From Christensenella sp. UBA7703 (lineage in GTDB: Bacteria > Bacillota > Clostridia > Christensenellales > CAG-138), in the NCBI GenBank assembly GCA_002482505.1, contig DLGD01000016.1, positions 66,485-130,484 on the forward strand: a DNA stretch of 64,000 bases, given 5' to 3'. The translations under genes were made by a program, and so were the position numbers. The notes under the pieces were generated by a model. That model made no database searches. It was given only the letters and a program-made list of their open reading frames with translations, and was not told where the DNA came from. Of this stretch, positions 8,585 through 16,533 are shown one piece after another. Within the stretch, counting starts at the first letter, position 1; each line of letters begins with the position of its first letter.

Positions 8585-8616
8585 ACAAAACAGCGGCCTT
8601 ACGGCCGCTGTTTTGT
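8585..8616. terminator. Bidirectional intrinsic terminator between convergent units
   Basis: A perfect 14-bp inverted repeat (8585-8598 and 8603-8616) around a 4-nt loop, with T-rich arms on both strands. It sits between the + strand aminomutase and the - strand GNAT gene and should stop transcripts from both sides. Confidence 0.9.
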
Positions 8617-8626
8617 GTTGATCGCG

Positions 8627-9331
8627 TTATTTTGTTTTCTTCTGTTCCTCAGGTGCATCCAGTTTCTTCGGTGCGTTCGCGCGTTTTCTCGCCGCGCGAT
8701 CCTGCGCGTCCAGCCCGGAGCCGAGCGCAAGCCCCGCGCCAATTCCAATCGCCAGCCCGATGGCCATGTTTTGAAACAAAGTTTGTCCAAATGTAAGCCC
8801 AATCGCGAGTCCGAAGCACATGTAAATGGACATCCACGCGCTCGCGGGGCGTTCCAACTCCCACGCGTTCATGCCGGATACAGGGCTTTGCACACGATAA
8901 AACTTCAACTTCTCGAGAATATGGTTGGACGCCGTGTTGTCCTCCGCCGCCAGCGCGCTGATGAAGTAGACGCCCTCGCAACCAAACGCCCAATCACAGA
9001 GTGCCTTGACCGCCTCTTCGCCATATCCGTTGCCGCGAAATTCCTCACGAATTTCATAGCCCAGTTCCACCGTTTGATTGACGGTAACGCCATGAAAGCC
9101 AAGGAGCCCAACCACCTGCCCGCCGTTTCGGAGGCTAATTTGCCAGCCTGTGTGCCAAAGCGCGAGATCGTAATAGTCCGTTACGTTTTTGCGCATCTCA
9201 CCGAGGGCGCCGCGTAGCAGCTCGTCCTTTTCTTCGGCTTCCAGCGCGGCGAGCTGCTTTGCGTTCAGTGGGGTGAGCAACAGCCGTTTTGTTTTGATCG
9301 GGTTTTGGTCGCTGATTCGAAAATGTCTCAT
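8627..9331 (-). CDS. GNAT acetyltransferase fused to a glycine-zipper membrane hairpin
   Basis: 234 residues. Residues 1-160 are a RimJ/RimL-like N-acetyltransferase: KTKRLLLTPL start, VVGLLGFHGV core strand, ELGYEIREEFRGNGYGEEA (acetyl-CoA loop R/G-x-x-G) and the ASNHILEKLKF helix. Residues 165-207 are two hydrophobic stretches full of GxxxG spacing (CFGLAIGLTFG, then AIGLAIGIGAGLALGSG), followed by a charged Lys/Ala tail. The second part looks like a small glycine-zipper membrane protein joined to the enzyme. The ATG overlaps the stop of the preceding P-loop kinase gene by 4 nt. The substrate is unknown. Confidence 0.82.
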   Translation of the reverse strand: MRHFRISDQNPIKTKRLLLTPLNAKQLAALEAEEKDELLRGALGEMRKNVTDYYDLALWHTGWQISLRNGGQVVGLLGFHGVTVNQTVELGYEIREEFRGNGYGEEAVKALCDWAFGCEGVYFISALAAEDNTASNHILEKLKFYRVQSPVSGMNAWELERPASAWMSIYMCFGLAIGLTFGQTLFQNMAIGLAIGIGAGLALGSGLDAQDRAARKRANAPKKLDAPEEQKKTK

Positions 9332-9861
9332 CTGTTTTGATCGCTTTCGTTGTTGTGTTTTCTATTTTGTAAGTACTGTTCCAGCGCGCGGTCGCTTCGA
9401 ATCACCGCGGTTTTGTGCGGATATTGCTGAATGATCGATTGATAGCCCCGTACGCTGGCGCGCGTTCTGCCCTTGTACAAAATCCACCAGGCGAACTCCC
9501 AGTTCATCCGCTCGATGCAACCGTCCGCCGCACTCTCACGCGTTATCCCGTGAAAATTCCGGTGTCGTTTGAGTGCGCGAAACAGGCAAACCACGCGTGG
9601 ATAGTTGAGCCAAATGATCTCATCTGCATCGCGGAGGCGTTCGTCCCGCAGGAGGTACCGATAGTTTCCGTCGATTACCCAATTGGGATTTGCCATCTGA
9701 ACGCGAACCATCTCTCGTGCTTCCTCCGGCTCTCGTTTCACCCAGTCGGGCAAGAAATGCACTCGGTCGAGATAGAGCGGCTCAATGCCGAGCTCTTGCG
9801 CCAGCCGTTTTGCCAGCGTGGATTTCCCCGATCCGCTGTAGCCGATAATCGCGATCTTCAT
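9328..9861 (-). CDS. P-loop nucleoside/nucleotide kinase-like protein (FlaR/topology-modulation type)
   Basis: 177 residues from the ATG at 9861, where the conserved fold begins (MKIAIIGYSGSGKSTLA, Walker A at about residues 7-14). A longer frame upstream runs into the rpoD terminator region and is rejected. LYLDRVHF, NWVIDGNY and DEIIWLNYPR match the adenylate-kinase-like family often named AAA family ATPase or topology modulation protein. An AGGACAGG stretch lies about 10 nt upstream. Its stop overlaps the GNAT start. The true substrate is unknown. Confidence 0.82.
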   Translation of the reverse strand: MKIAIIGYSGSGKSTLAKRLAQELGIEPLYLDRVHFLPDWVKREPEEAREMVRVQMANPNWVIDGNYRYLLRDERLRDADEIIWLNYPRVVCLFRALKRHRNFHGITRESAADGCIERMNWEFAWWILYKGRTRASVRGYQSIIQQYPHKTAVIRSDRALEQYLQNRKHNNESDQNR

Positions 9862-9894
9862 GCAAGGTTTTCCTGTCCTGTCCTTGTCCGAAAG

Positions 9895-9917
9895 TGCCCG
9901 CCGACGAGCGGCGGGCA
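9895..9917 (-). terminator. Hairpin after rpoD
   Basis: A perfect 9-bp inverted repeat (9895-9903, 9909-9917) with a 5-nt loop lies 14 bp after the rpoD stop. On the - strand only a short T-rich stretch (ACTTTC) follows, so it may be a partial terminator or an mRNA-end stabiliser. Confidence 0.5.
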
Positions 9918-9930
9918 ACCTTGCGTGTGT

Positions 9931-11013
9931 TTATTCAAGGAAATCCTTGAGCCTTTTGCTGCGGCTGGGGTGGCGGAGCTTGCGAAGCGCCTTTGCCTCA
10001 ATCTGGCGGATGCGCTCACGCGTAACGTTGAACTCCTTGCCGACTTCCTCCAGCGTACGCGCTTTGCCGTCGTCGAGGCCGTAGCGCAAGCGGAGCACCT
10101 TCGCTTCGCGCGGAGTGAGAGAGTTGAGCACGTCCATGAGTTGCTCTTTGAGCAGCGTGACTGCGACCGCTTCCGCAGGCGCCGGAGCGTCGTCGTCAGG
10201 GATAAAATCGCCAAGGTGGGAGTCGTCCTCCTCGCCAATCGGTGTTTCCAGCGAAACAGGCTCCTGCGCAATCTTGATGATCTCGCGCACTTTTTCTTCG
10301 GAGATACCCATCTCTTTTGCAATCTCGTCCGGCCGCGGGTCGCGTCCATATTCCTGAACAAGCTGGCGGTTGACGCGGATGAGCTTGTTGATCGTCTCCA
10401 CCATGTGCACGGGGATACGGATTGTTCGCGCCTGGTCAGCAATCGCGCGGGTGATCGCCTGACGAATCCACCACGTTGCATACGTGGAGAATTTATAGCC
10501 CTTACGGTAGTCAAATTTTTCAACAGCCTTGATCAGGCCGAGGTTTCCTTCCTGAATCAGATCGAGAAACAGCATCCCGCGCCCGACATAGCGCTTGGCA
10601 ATCGAAACCACAAGCCTCAGGTTCGCTTCCGCAAGCTGATGCTTTGCCTCCGGGTCGCCGTCCGCCATGCGTTGGGCGATCTCGACCTCCTGATTCGCGG
10701 TCAGCAGCGGCACTTTGCCGATCTCTTTGAGGTACATACGCACCGGGTCGTCGATGTTGATTCCCTCGACGGCGGCTAACGTACTCTCGATCTCCGCGAT
10801 CTCCTGATTGATGTCTTCCGGCATCTCAACATCTTCCACGATGTCGATATTCAGCTCTTCGAGGTGGTCATAGACCTTCTCAATCTGCTCTTGATCGAGC
10901 TCCAGCTCCTCCAGCGCATCCATGATTTCCTTGTAGGAAAGCATGCCTTTTTGCTTACCCGCCTCGATCAGATCGTTTAATTTTTGTGCGCGTGCTTCTT
11001 TTCCTTCCAACAT
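9931..11013 (-). CDS. rpoD: Primary sigma factor RpoD/SigA
   Basis: 360 residues, the usual size for Bacillota SigA. The ATG at 11013 (MLEGKEARAQKL) has an AAAGGAG site 7 nt upstream. Region 1.2 contains DPVRMYLKEIG, region 2 contains GLIKAVEKFDYRKGYKFSTYA and WWIRQAITRAI (-10 recognition), region 3 follows, and region 4.2 has the helix-turn-helix RTLEEVGKEFNVTRERIRQI for the -35. It is the last gene of the dgt-dnaG-rpoD set, 11 bp after dnaG. Confidence 0.97.
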   Translation of the reverse strand: MLEGKEARAQKLNDLIEAGKQKGMLSYKEIMDALEELELDQEQIEKVYDHLEELNIDIVEDVEMPEDINQEIAEIESTLAAVEGINIDDPVRMYLKEIGKVPLLTANQEVEIAQRMADGDPEAKHQLAEANLRLVVSIAKRYVGRGMLFLDLIQEGNLGLIKAVEKFDYRKGYKFSTYATWWIRQAITRAIADQARTIRIPVHMVETINKLIRVNRQLVQEYGRDPRPDEIAKEMGISEEKVREIIKIAQEPVSLETPIGEEDDSHLGDFIPDDDAPAPAEAVAVTLLKEQLMDVLNSLTPREAKVLRLRYGLDDGKARTLEEVGKEFNVTRERIRQIEAKALRKLRHPSRSKRLKDFLE

Positions 11014-11024
11014 ACCCGCTCCTT

Positions 11025-12806
11025 TCAACTCAGACCCCGCATCCGCAGGTTTAGTGTCTGCATTTCTCTTAATAATCCCGCCCGCTCGTCCGCCGACATC
11101 GCCGGGTCGACCAACTGGCGTTTGATTTCTTCTATTTGCTCGATGAGGTTGCATTTTTCGATGCGCATGAGGCAGTCTCTCGCCGCTTTTTCCGGCTCAG
11201 TGCAGGCTGCTTCTTCCTTCAGCGCGGCGCTGATGCGCTCCGCATCCTCTTTCTCCATCCCGGATAGCAGCAGCGGAAGGTTGGGTTCCTTGCCGCTTTG
11301 GTACGCATCTGCTAGCGCGGCGACAAAGTGTTTCATCCCTTCGCTAACAAACTGTCGCTCAATTCCCTGCTCCTCGGCAAGTTTCGCCGCCAGCGGGGAT
11401 TGCAGCATGTGATAGAGCAGCGCGTTTTCCGCGCGAATTCGTTCGCTGTCCGGCTCGGTTTCCCTGCGCCGCCCGGTTCCGTTCTTTTCCTTCACCGTAA
11501 CAGGCTGCTGCCGTTCGCCCGGCCTTGCGCTCGCGCCCTGCGCGCGGAGGGTTTCCATCGAATAGCCTGTCTGTCTGGAGAGTTGCTGGTAATGCCGCTC
11601 CCGCTCCACCGGGGTCAGTGTGCCGATGAATTGACAGGCCTGCATTGCATATTGCTCGCGCTCGTTCTCTTTTTCGAGATCAAAGCCGCGCGAAAGTGCC
11701 ACAAGTTTAAAAGCGTTGAGCGAAAGCGCGTCTTCCTTTAAGCGGTCAAACCCTTCTTTGCCGCTTGAGCGGACAAATTCGTCCGGGTCCTGTGCGTTTG
11801 GAAACACGATCACGCGGACATTGAGCCCCTCCTGCATCAGGATGTCCAATCCGCGAATGGTCGCGTTCTGCCCCGCCGCGTCGCCGTCGTAGGCGATGTA
11901 TACGTTACTGACGTAGCGTTTGAGCAATCTTGCCTGCTGTTGCGTCAGCGCGGTTCCAAGGCTCGCTACGGCGTTTGTAACCCCCGCTTCGTAAAGGCCG
12001 ATCACGTCCGTATACCCTTCGACCATCACAAGATCGTTTAGCTTCCCGCTCTTTTGAAGATTCAGGCCATAGAGGTTGTTTCGCTTGTTATAGAGCAGCG
12101 TGTCGCCGGTGTTGATGTATTTCGGTTTCTCCTCGTTGTTGAGCACGCGTGCGCCGAAACCGATCACGCGGCCGTTTGCCGCGATGATCGGGAAGATCAC
12201 CCGCCCGCGATACGCGTCGTAGGTGCGTCCAGTATCCGCGTTTTTCACGAGCAAGCCCGCCTCAACAAGCTCCTCCGGCGTAAAGCCCTGTGCGCCAAGA
12301 TGGTGCTTGAGCGCTTCCCATTCGCTTGGCGCATAGCCAATGCCAAATCGCTTCACCGCGTCGCTGCTGATGCCGCGCTTTTTCAGATAAGCCCGCCCGG
12401 AAACGCCACCTTCACCAATCAAGTTCTCCATATAAAATCTGGCTGCAAGTTGACACGCCTCGGCGAGTCGTTCCCGTTTGGCACGCTCCTGCATCATCGC
12501 CGCGTCGTTGACCTCCTGCGGCATGGCAAGCCCAACCCGGTTTGCAAGGTGCTCCACCGCCTCGTGAAAGGACATATGCTCCGCATCCATGATGAACTGG
12601 ATCACCGAGCCGCCGATATGGCAGCCAAAGCAGTAATACAGCTGTTTATCCGGTGAAACAGAAAACGAAGCGGTCTTTTCCCCGTGCACCGGGCATAATC
12701 CCCATAGCCTGTGCCCTTTAGGCTTAAGATCGGTATATGCGGAGACGACGGAGACAATATCATTTTTGGCGAGCAGCTCGCTCATCCAATGATCGGGATA
12801 TGCCAT
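11025..12806 (-). CDS. dnaG: DNA primase DnaG
   Basis: 593 residues from the ATG at 12806, with AAAGGA 6 nt upstream; an in-frame ATG six codons earlier lacks such spacing. It makes RNA primers for replication. The N-terminal zinc ribbon is CPVHGEK...YYCFGCHIGG. The catalytic core with the TOPRIM fold has MVEGYTDVIGLYEAG and IAYDGDAAGQ (metal-binding acidic residues). The C-terminal third should bind the replicative helicase and is the least conserved part. It lies directly before rpoD, as in many Bacillota. Confidence 0.97.
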   Translation of the reverse strand: MAYPDHWMSELLAKNDIVSVVSAYTDLKPKGHRLWGLCPVHGEKTASFSVSPDKQLYYCFGCHIGGSVIQFIMDAEHMSFHEAVEHLANRVGLAMPQEVNDAAMMQERAKRERLAEACQLAARFYMENLIGEGGVSGRAYLKKRGISSDAVKRFGIGYAPSEWEALKHHLGAQGFTPEELVEAGLLVKNADTGRTYDAYRGRVIFPIIAANGRVIGFGARVLNNEEKPKYINTGDTLLYNKRNNLYGLNLQKSGKLNDLVMVEGYTDVIGLYEAGVTNAVASLGTALTQQQARLLKRYVSNVYIAYDGDAAGQNATIRGLDILMQEGLNVRVIVFPNAQDPDEFVRSSGKEGFDRLKEDALSLNAFKLVALSRGFDLEKENEREQYAMQACQFIGTLTPVERERHYQQLSRQTGYSMETLRAQGASARPGERQQPVTVKEKNGTGRRRETEPDSERIRAENALLYHMLQSPLAAKLAEEQGIERQFVSEGMKHFVAALADAYQSGKEPNLPLLLSGMEKEDAERISAALKEEAACTEPEKAARDCLMRIEKCNLIEQIEEIKRQLVDPAMSADERAGLLREMQTLNLRMRGLS

Positions 12807-12986
12807 GAATCGTCCTTTCCGCAAACTGACCGGACGTGGAAACGCCTAGGTTCGCTGTTTTTACAAATCATTCGCCGTTGTCGGGATCATTCGTTCTTGG
12901 TTCGACCAGAATGTAGTATTCGACCATTGTCCGCGCATTCCTGCAATGGAACCAATGTTTTTTGTAATCGGAAGAGCCAAACGCTC

Positions 12987-14006
12987 TCAGGTGGTTAAGT
13001 CCATCCAGGATTTCGGCACGAAGATGCGCATATATTCCGCCACCGCATAATTGTCCGTCATTCCGGCAATATAGTCTGCGACCGCGCGTTCTTTGCCGTC
13101 AATCTCCAGATATTTGGCGTATTCACCCGTCAGCAGGTTGATGTGGGCTAGATAATATTCAAACAGCTCGTTGATGACGCGCTTTGCCTTCTCCTCCTCG
13201 CTCTTTGCCTTCGGGTTTTTATAGACATTGTCAAACATAAAATCACGAAGCGCATCAAACTGTTCAAACATCCGTTCGCTCATCTTCACAATCGGCTTCC
13301 CCGCGCTCTGCTCCACCACGTCCAGTATCATGGTGTTGATGCGTTTGCCGTGCGAATCACCAAGCACGCGCACGCATGCCTCCGGCAGGTCGCTCTCGTG
13401 CAGCACGCCCGCGCGGATTGCGTCGTCAATGTCGTGGTTGATATAGGCGATCCGGTCGGCAAGCGACACGACAGAGCCTTCCAGCGTCGCCGGGTTGCCG
13501 CTCTTTTTGTGGTTCAGAATTCCGTCGCGCACCTCGAAGGTAAGGTTGAGCCCTTCACCCTCATTTTCCAGTTTTTCAACCACACGGAGGCTCTGCTCGT
13601 TGTGCTCAAATCCGCCGGGCAAAAGCGCATTGAGCACATCCTCTCCGGAGTGCCCAAACGGCGTATGCCCAAGGTCATGTCCCATCGAAATCGCCTCAGT
13701 GAGATCTTCGTTGAGCCGCAACGCACGGGAAATCGTCCGTGCAATCTGCGAAACTTCCAGCGTGTGGGTCAGCCTTGTGCGGTAATGATCTCCTTGCGGG
13801 GAGAGAAATACCTGTGTTTTATGCTTCAGCCGCCGGAATGACTTGCTGTGCAAAATTCGGTCGCGGTCACGGATGAACTCCGTGCGAATCTGGCAGGGTT
13901 CAATCGGTGTGACTCGGCCGCGTGTGTTTTTTGCCAGGGTGGCGTAGGGCGAGAGCGTCTCCGCTTCCAGCCGCTCGTAATACTGCCTCGGGTTTTCCTG
14001 TGTCAT
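12987..14006 (-). CDS. dgt: dGTPase-like HD-domain triphosphohydrolase
   Basis: 339 residues from the ATG at 14006 (MTQENPRQYYERL), with a GGAGG site 10-12 nt upstream; the longer open frame has no homology. The HD metal site is visible as RLTHTLEVSQ, MGHDLGHTPFGH and a later Asp (SLADRIAYINHDIDDAI). Such enzymes cleave dNTPs to the nucleoside and triphosphate; whether this one prefers dGTP is not readable. The neighbouring dnaG-rpoD order is typical of clostridia. A 180-bp gap with no evident signal separates it from dnaG. Confidence 0.9.
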   Translation of the reverse strand: MTQENPRQYYERLEAETLSPYATLAKNTRGRVTPIEPCQIRTEFIRDRDRILHSKSFRRLKHKTQVFLSPQGDHYRTRLTHTLEVSQIARTISRALRLNEDLTEAISMGHDLGHTPFGHSGEDVLNALLPGGFEHNEQSLRVVEKLENEGEGLNLTFEVRDGILNHKKSGNPATLEGSVVSLADRIAYINHDIDDAIRAGVLHESDLPEACVRVLGDSHGKRINTMILDVVEQSAGKPIVKMSERMFEQFDALRDFMFDNVYKNPKAKSEEEKAKRVINELFEYYLAHINLLTGEYAKYLEIDGKERAVADYIAGMTDNYAVAEYMRIFVPKSWMDLTT

Positions 14007-14086
14007 GTGCCGGCAACCTCCGTTTCCAGCTATAGATATTCGGCGTGTTGAAAGAATCTCCTTGTTTTGCGGCACTTTTGATGCGA

Positions 14087-14118
14087 AAAAACCCCGTCCG
14101 TTTACACGGGCAGGGTTT
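14087..14118 (-). terminator. Terminator after the CD1247-type gene
   Basis: On the - strand an 11-bp stem (14107-14118 with 14091-14101, two G-U pairs) is followed by six T. It separates efp/CD1247-type from dgt. Confidence 0.8.
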
Positions 14119-14148
14119 GTGTTACGCTTGAGGAAATTTGTTTGGCGA

Positions 14149-14541
14149 TTACTCGTCTTCCTCGTCATCACCGGGGATTTCGAAGTCGATGGTCTCGTTG
14201 CAGTTCGGGCAGATCAGGCCGTCGTCGCTGTCGATCATATCCTCGTCAAAATACACGGTTTCGCCGCAGTGCGGGCAAACAACTTCGATGAAGTCATCTT
14301 CATCCAGTTCGCCGTCAAACTCTTCGTCGATGGCGGTTTCGATGTCGTCGAGCTCGTCATAGATGCCGTCGATGCAATCCGAAAGATCGTCGATGCTCTC
14401 GTCCTGCTCTTCGAGTGCTTCCGCAATTGCGCCAAGCGTATCGATGATGCCGCGCAGCACCTTGTCCGTGCCTTCTTCCGAAAGTTTCAGGCCATCGGCC
14501 AGTCCGTCGAGATAAGCAACTTTTTCAGAGATGAAACTCAT
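14149..14541 (-). CDS. CD1247-type protein with C-terminal zinc ribbon
   Basis: 130 residues. The N-terminal ~55 residues form predicted amphipathic helices (SEKVAYLDGLADGLKL) as in the CD1247 N-terminal family of clostridia. A strongly acidic linker follows, then a zinc ribbon with CPHC and CPNC pairs 23 residues apart. No catalytic site is visible; function unknown, perhaps nucleic-acid or protein binding. The ribosome site is GAGGG. It lies 57 bp after efp and is probably cotranscribed with it, an arrangement common in this group. Confidence 0.8.
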   Translation of the reverse strand: MSFISEKVAYLDGLADGLKLSEEGTDKVLRGIIDTLGAIAEALEEQDESIDDLSDCIDGIYDELDDIETAIDEEFDGELDEDDFIEVVCPHCGETVYFDEDMIDSDDGLICPNCNETIDFEIPGDDEEDE

Positions 14542-14598
14542 ATGATTCCCTCGTCTTTCCGTTCGTTACCGAACTACTCATGTCGTGGGGATTGTTGT

Positions 14599-15156
14599 TT
14601 AGACACGCTCCATGTATTCGCCCGTGCGGGTGTCCACGCGGATGCGGTCGCCTTCATTGACAAACAGCGGAACGTTGAGCGTGTAGCCGGTTTCCAGCGT
14701 CGCGGGTTTGGTGGTGCCCGTCGCGGTGTCGCCGCGCACGCCGGGTTCGGAATGCGTGATGAGCAGCTCGACAAAGTTCGGCGCTTCCACGGAGAACGGC
14801 GCGCCCTTAAAGAAGCGAATTTTTACATTTTGATTTTCGATGATAAATGCAATCGCGTCTTCCACCTGATCGTGGTTCAGCGGGATCTGTTCATAGCTCT
14901 CAACATCCATGAAATAATACAGGCCGCCGTCTTCATAGAGGTACTGCATTTCCTTGGTCTCGATGTGCGCCGGCGGGTATTTGTCCGTCGGGTTAAAGGT
15001 ACGTTCGAGCACCGCTCCGGTCATGACGTTCTTGAGGCGGGTGCGTACAAAGGCAGCGCCCTTGCCGGGTTTCACATGCTGAAAATCGGAAATCTGCCAG
15101 ACATTCCCGTCGATCTCGAGGGTCATGCCCTTTCTGAATTCGCCTGCACTGATCAT
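14599..15156 (-). CDS. efp: Translation elongation factor P
   Basis: 185 residues, full length, with the KOW-like N-domain and two OB domains. EF-P relieves ribosomes stalled on polyproline. The tip loop is KPGKGAAFVR with Lys32, the position modified in B. subtilis (5-aminopentanol) and equivalent to the beta-lysylated Lys34 of E. coli. A GGAGG site lies 9 nt before the ATG. The window also encodes many Pro-rich proteins and a lysine 2,3-aminomutase, but no EpmA homologue. Confidence 0.97.
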   Translation of the reverse strand: MISAGEFRKGMTLEIDGNVWQISDFQHVKPGKGAAFVRTRLKNVMTGAVLERTFNPTDKYPPAHIETKEMQYLYEDGGLYYFMDVESYEQIPLNHDQVEDAIAFIIENQNVKIRFFKGAPFSVEAPNFVELLITHSEPGVRGDTATGTTKPATLETGYTLNVPLFVNEGDRIRVDTRTGEYMERV

Positions 15157-15207
15157 ATGGTTGATTCCTCCGTTATTCTGATACTCATTCGTTTTTTATG
15201 ATTGTTC

Positions 15208-15222
15208 AGCATGCGTCATGCT
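15208..15222. repeat. Short perfect inverted repeat upstream of efp
   Basis: A 6-bp arm, 3-nt loop, 6-bp arm palindrome (AGCATG/CATGCT), 52 bp before the efp start and beside the duplicated pepQ tail. It lacks a T-run and so is not an obvious terminator; an operator or recombination scar is possible. Confidence 0.5.
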
Positions 15223-15255
15223 AAAATTTCTCTTGTTTTGTCGGAATTTGACTGC

Positions 15256-15330
15256 TCAAATCGTGATGAGCTCCTTTGTCACGCTCGCGAAGTTATGATC
15301 TTCGATGAAAGCCAAAATGAGCAAAAGGGG
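15256..15330 (-). repeat. Downstream copy of the pepQ 3' end (13 codons plus stop)
   Basis: 15258-15299 matches 15333-15374, the last codons of pepQ, at 39 of 42 positions. Read on the - strand, the copy encodes HNFASVTKELITI followed by TGA; pepQ itself ends HSFASVTKELITI and TAA. The offset is exactly 75 bp, so the copy is in frame with pepQ after its stop. Of the three mismatches one changes Ser to Asn and two lie in adjacent codons without changing residues. Confidence 0.9.
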
Positions 15331-16398
15331 TTAAATCGTGATGAGCTCTTTGGTCACGCTCGCGAAGCTATGATAACCATCGTCCGTGACCACACAGCAG
15401 TCCTCAATGCGCACGCCGCATTTACCCTCGACATAGATGCCGGGTTCCACCGTGATGGTCATCCCGCTCAACAGCGTGTCTTCGCTCGTAAACGAAGCGC
15501 GCGGGGGTTCGTGGATTTCGAGGCCGAAGCCGTGGCCAAGCCCGTGCCCAAACTGTTTGCCGTAGCCTTTTTGCGTGATATAGTCCCGCGCAATCGCATC
15601 CAGCGCGCGCCCCGCAATGCCGCTTTTGAGTTTGTCCAGCGCCATCTGCTGCGCGGTCTTTACGATTTCATAGATCTCTTTGCTCTGTTCATCGATCGAT
15701 CCGATGGCAAAGGTTCGCGTCATATCGGAATGATAGCCGTTGATCATGCAGCCAAAGTCCGCCGTCACGAGGTCGCCTTTTTGGAGTTTGCGTGTGCCCG
15801 GCACAGCGTGCGGCATGGCGCCGTTGGGTCCCGCCGCAATGATCGGGTCAAATGAGGGTGCTTCGCTCCCGTTTTTTGCGCAGACGTAGTTGAGCTCCGC
15901 CGTAGCTTCCAGCTCACTCATCCCCGCTCCGATGCGTCCCAGCCAATCATGAAAGCTTTTGTCCGCAATGCTCTGCGCGGCTTGAAGGCTTTCGATCTCT
16001 TCCGCGCTCTTATAGAGGCGAGGCAACGTGATCGAGCCGCCGAACGCAACCCATTCCACCGGCATCGCTTCATAGTCACGAAATACACCAACCGTCATCG
16101 CGCCTTCTTCAAACCCGGCGCGCTTGCAGCCGTCCTGTGCAAGAAATCCGCGAATGCGATCCAACTGCTCCGCAAAACCGGCCTCAACAACTTCGCAAAG
16201 GCCTTTTGTCTGTGCGTTTGCCTGAATCGTATAGCGAAAATCGGTCACAAGATAGGTGTTTTTGTGTGTGACAAGAAAGGTGCCGTCCGAGCTGGTAAAC
16301 CCCGAATAGTAACGGATGTTTTCCTTGCTGGTGATCAGCGCCGCGTCAAGAGACGCTGCCGAAAGGCTTTTACGTAATGCTTCAATTCTCTGTTTCAT
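15331..16398 (-). CDS. pepQ: M24-family Xaa-Pro aminopeptidase/dipeptidase
   Basis: 355 residues, close to the usual 350-360. Residues 1-125 are the creatinase-like N-domain. The pita-bread catalytic domain shows the five metal ligands: Asp in VTADFGC, Asp in HSDMTRTF, His in GHGLGHGFG, Glu in TVEPGIY and Glu in VRIEDC. It cleaves peptides at X-Pro bonds in the cytoplasm. The ATG at 16398 has no convincing ribosome site; a TATAAC-like box ends only 5 nt before it. Upstream of efp in many Bacillota. Its final 14 codons are repeated downstream (15256-15299). PepP is an alternative name. Confidence 0.92.
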   Translation of the reverse strand: MKQRIEALRKSLSAASLDAALITSKENIRYYSGFTSSDGTFLVTHKNTYLVTDFRYTIQANAQTKGLCEVVEAGFAEQLDRIRGFLAQDGCKRAGFEEGAMTVGVFRDYEAMPVEWVAFGGSITLPRLYKSAEEIESLQAAQSIADKSFHDWLGRIGAGMSELEATAELNYVCAKNGSEAPSFDPIIAAGPNGAMPHAVPGTRKLQKGDLVTADFGCMINGYHSDMTRTFAIGSIDEQSKEIYEIVKTAQQMALDKLKSGIAGRALDAIARDYITQKGYGKQFGHGLGHGFGLEIHEPPRASFTSEDTLLSGMTITVEPGIYVEGKCGVRIEDCCVVTDDGYHSFASVTKELITI

Positions 16399-16485
16399 AC
16401 GTAGTTATATTACCACAGATGATTCACCCGGGCAATAAAAATGATCTTGTGATAACGCCGCTTTCCCGCGTTTTCATACGTTTTG

Positions 16486-16518
16486 AGAAAAAACTCCGGC
16501 GGATTTGACCGCCGGAGT
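16486..16518 (-). terminator. Terminator after mltG
   Basis: A perfect 10-bp stem (16493-16502 and 16509-16518) with a 6-nt loop and a run of T on the - strand, 16 bp after the mltG stop. Confidence 0.92.
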
Positions 16519-16533
16519 GTGTACACGTGTACC

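Noticed and set aside
8627..9331. Beta-lysine acetyltransferase (AblB) for the aminomutase
   Set aside because: The GNAT gene is on the opposite strand behind a bidirectional terminator, is cotranscribed with a kinase, and resembles RimJ/RimL-type enzymes.
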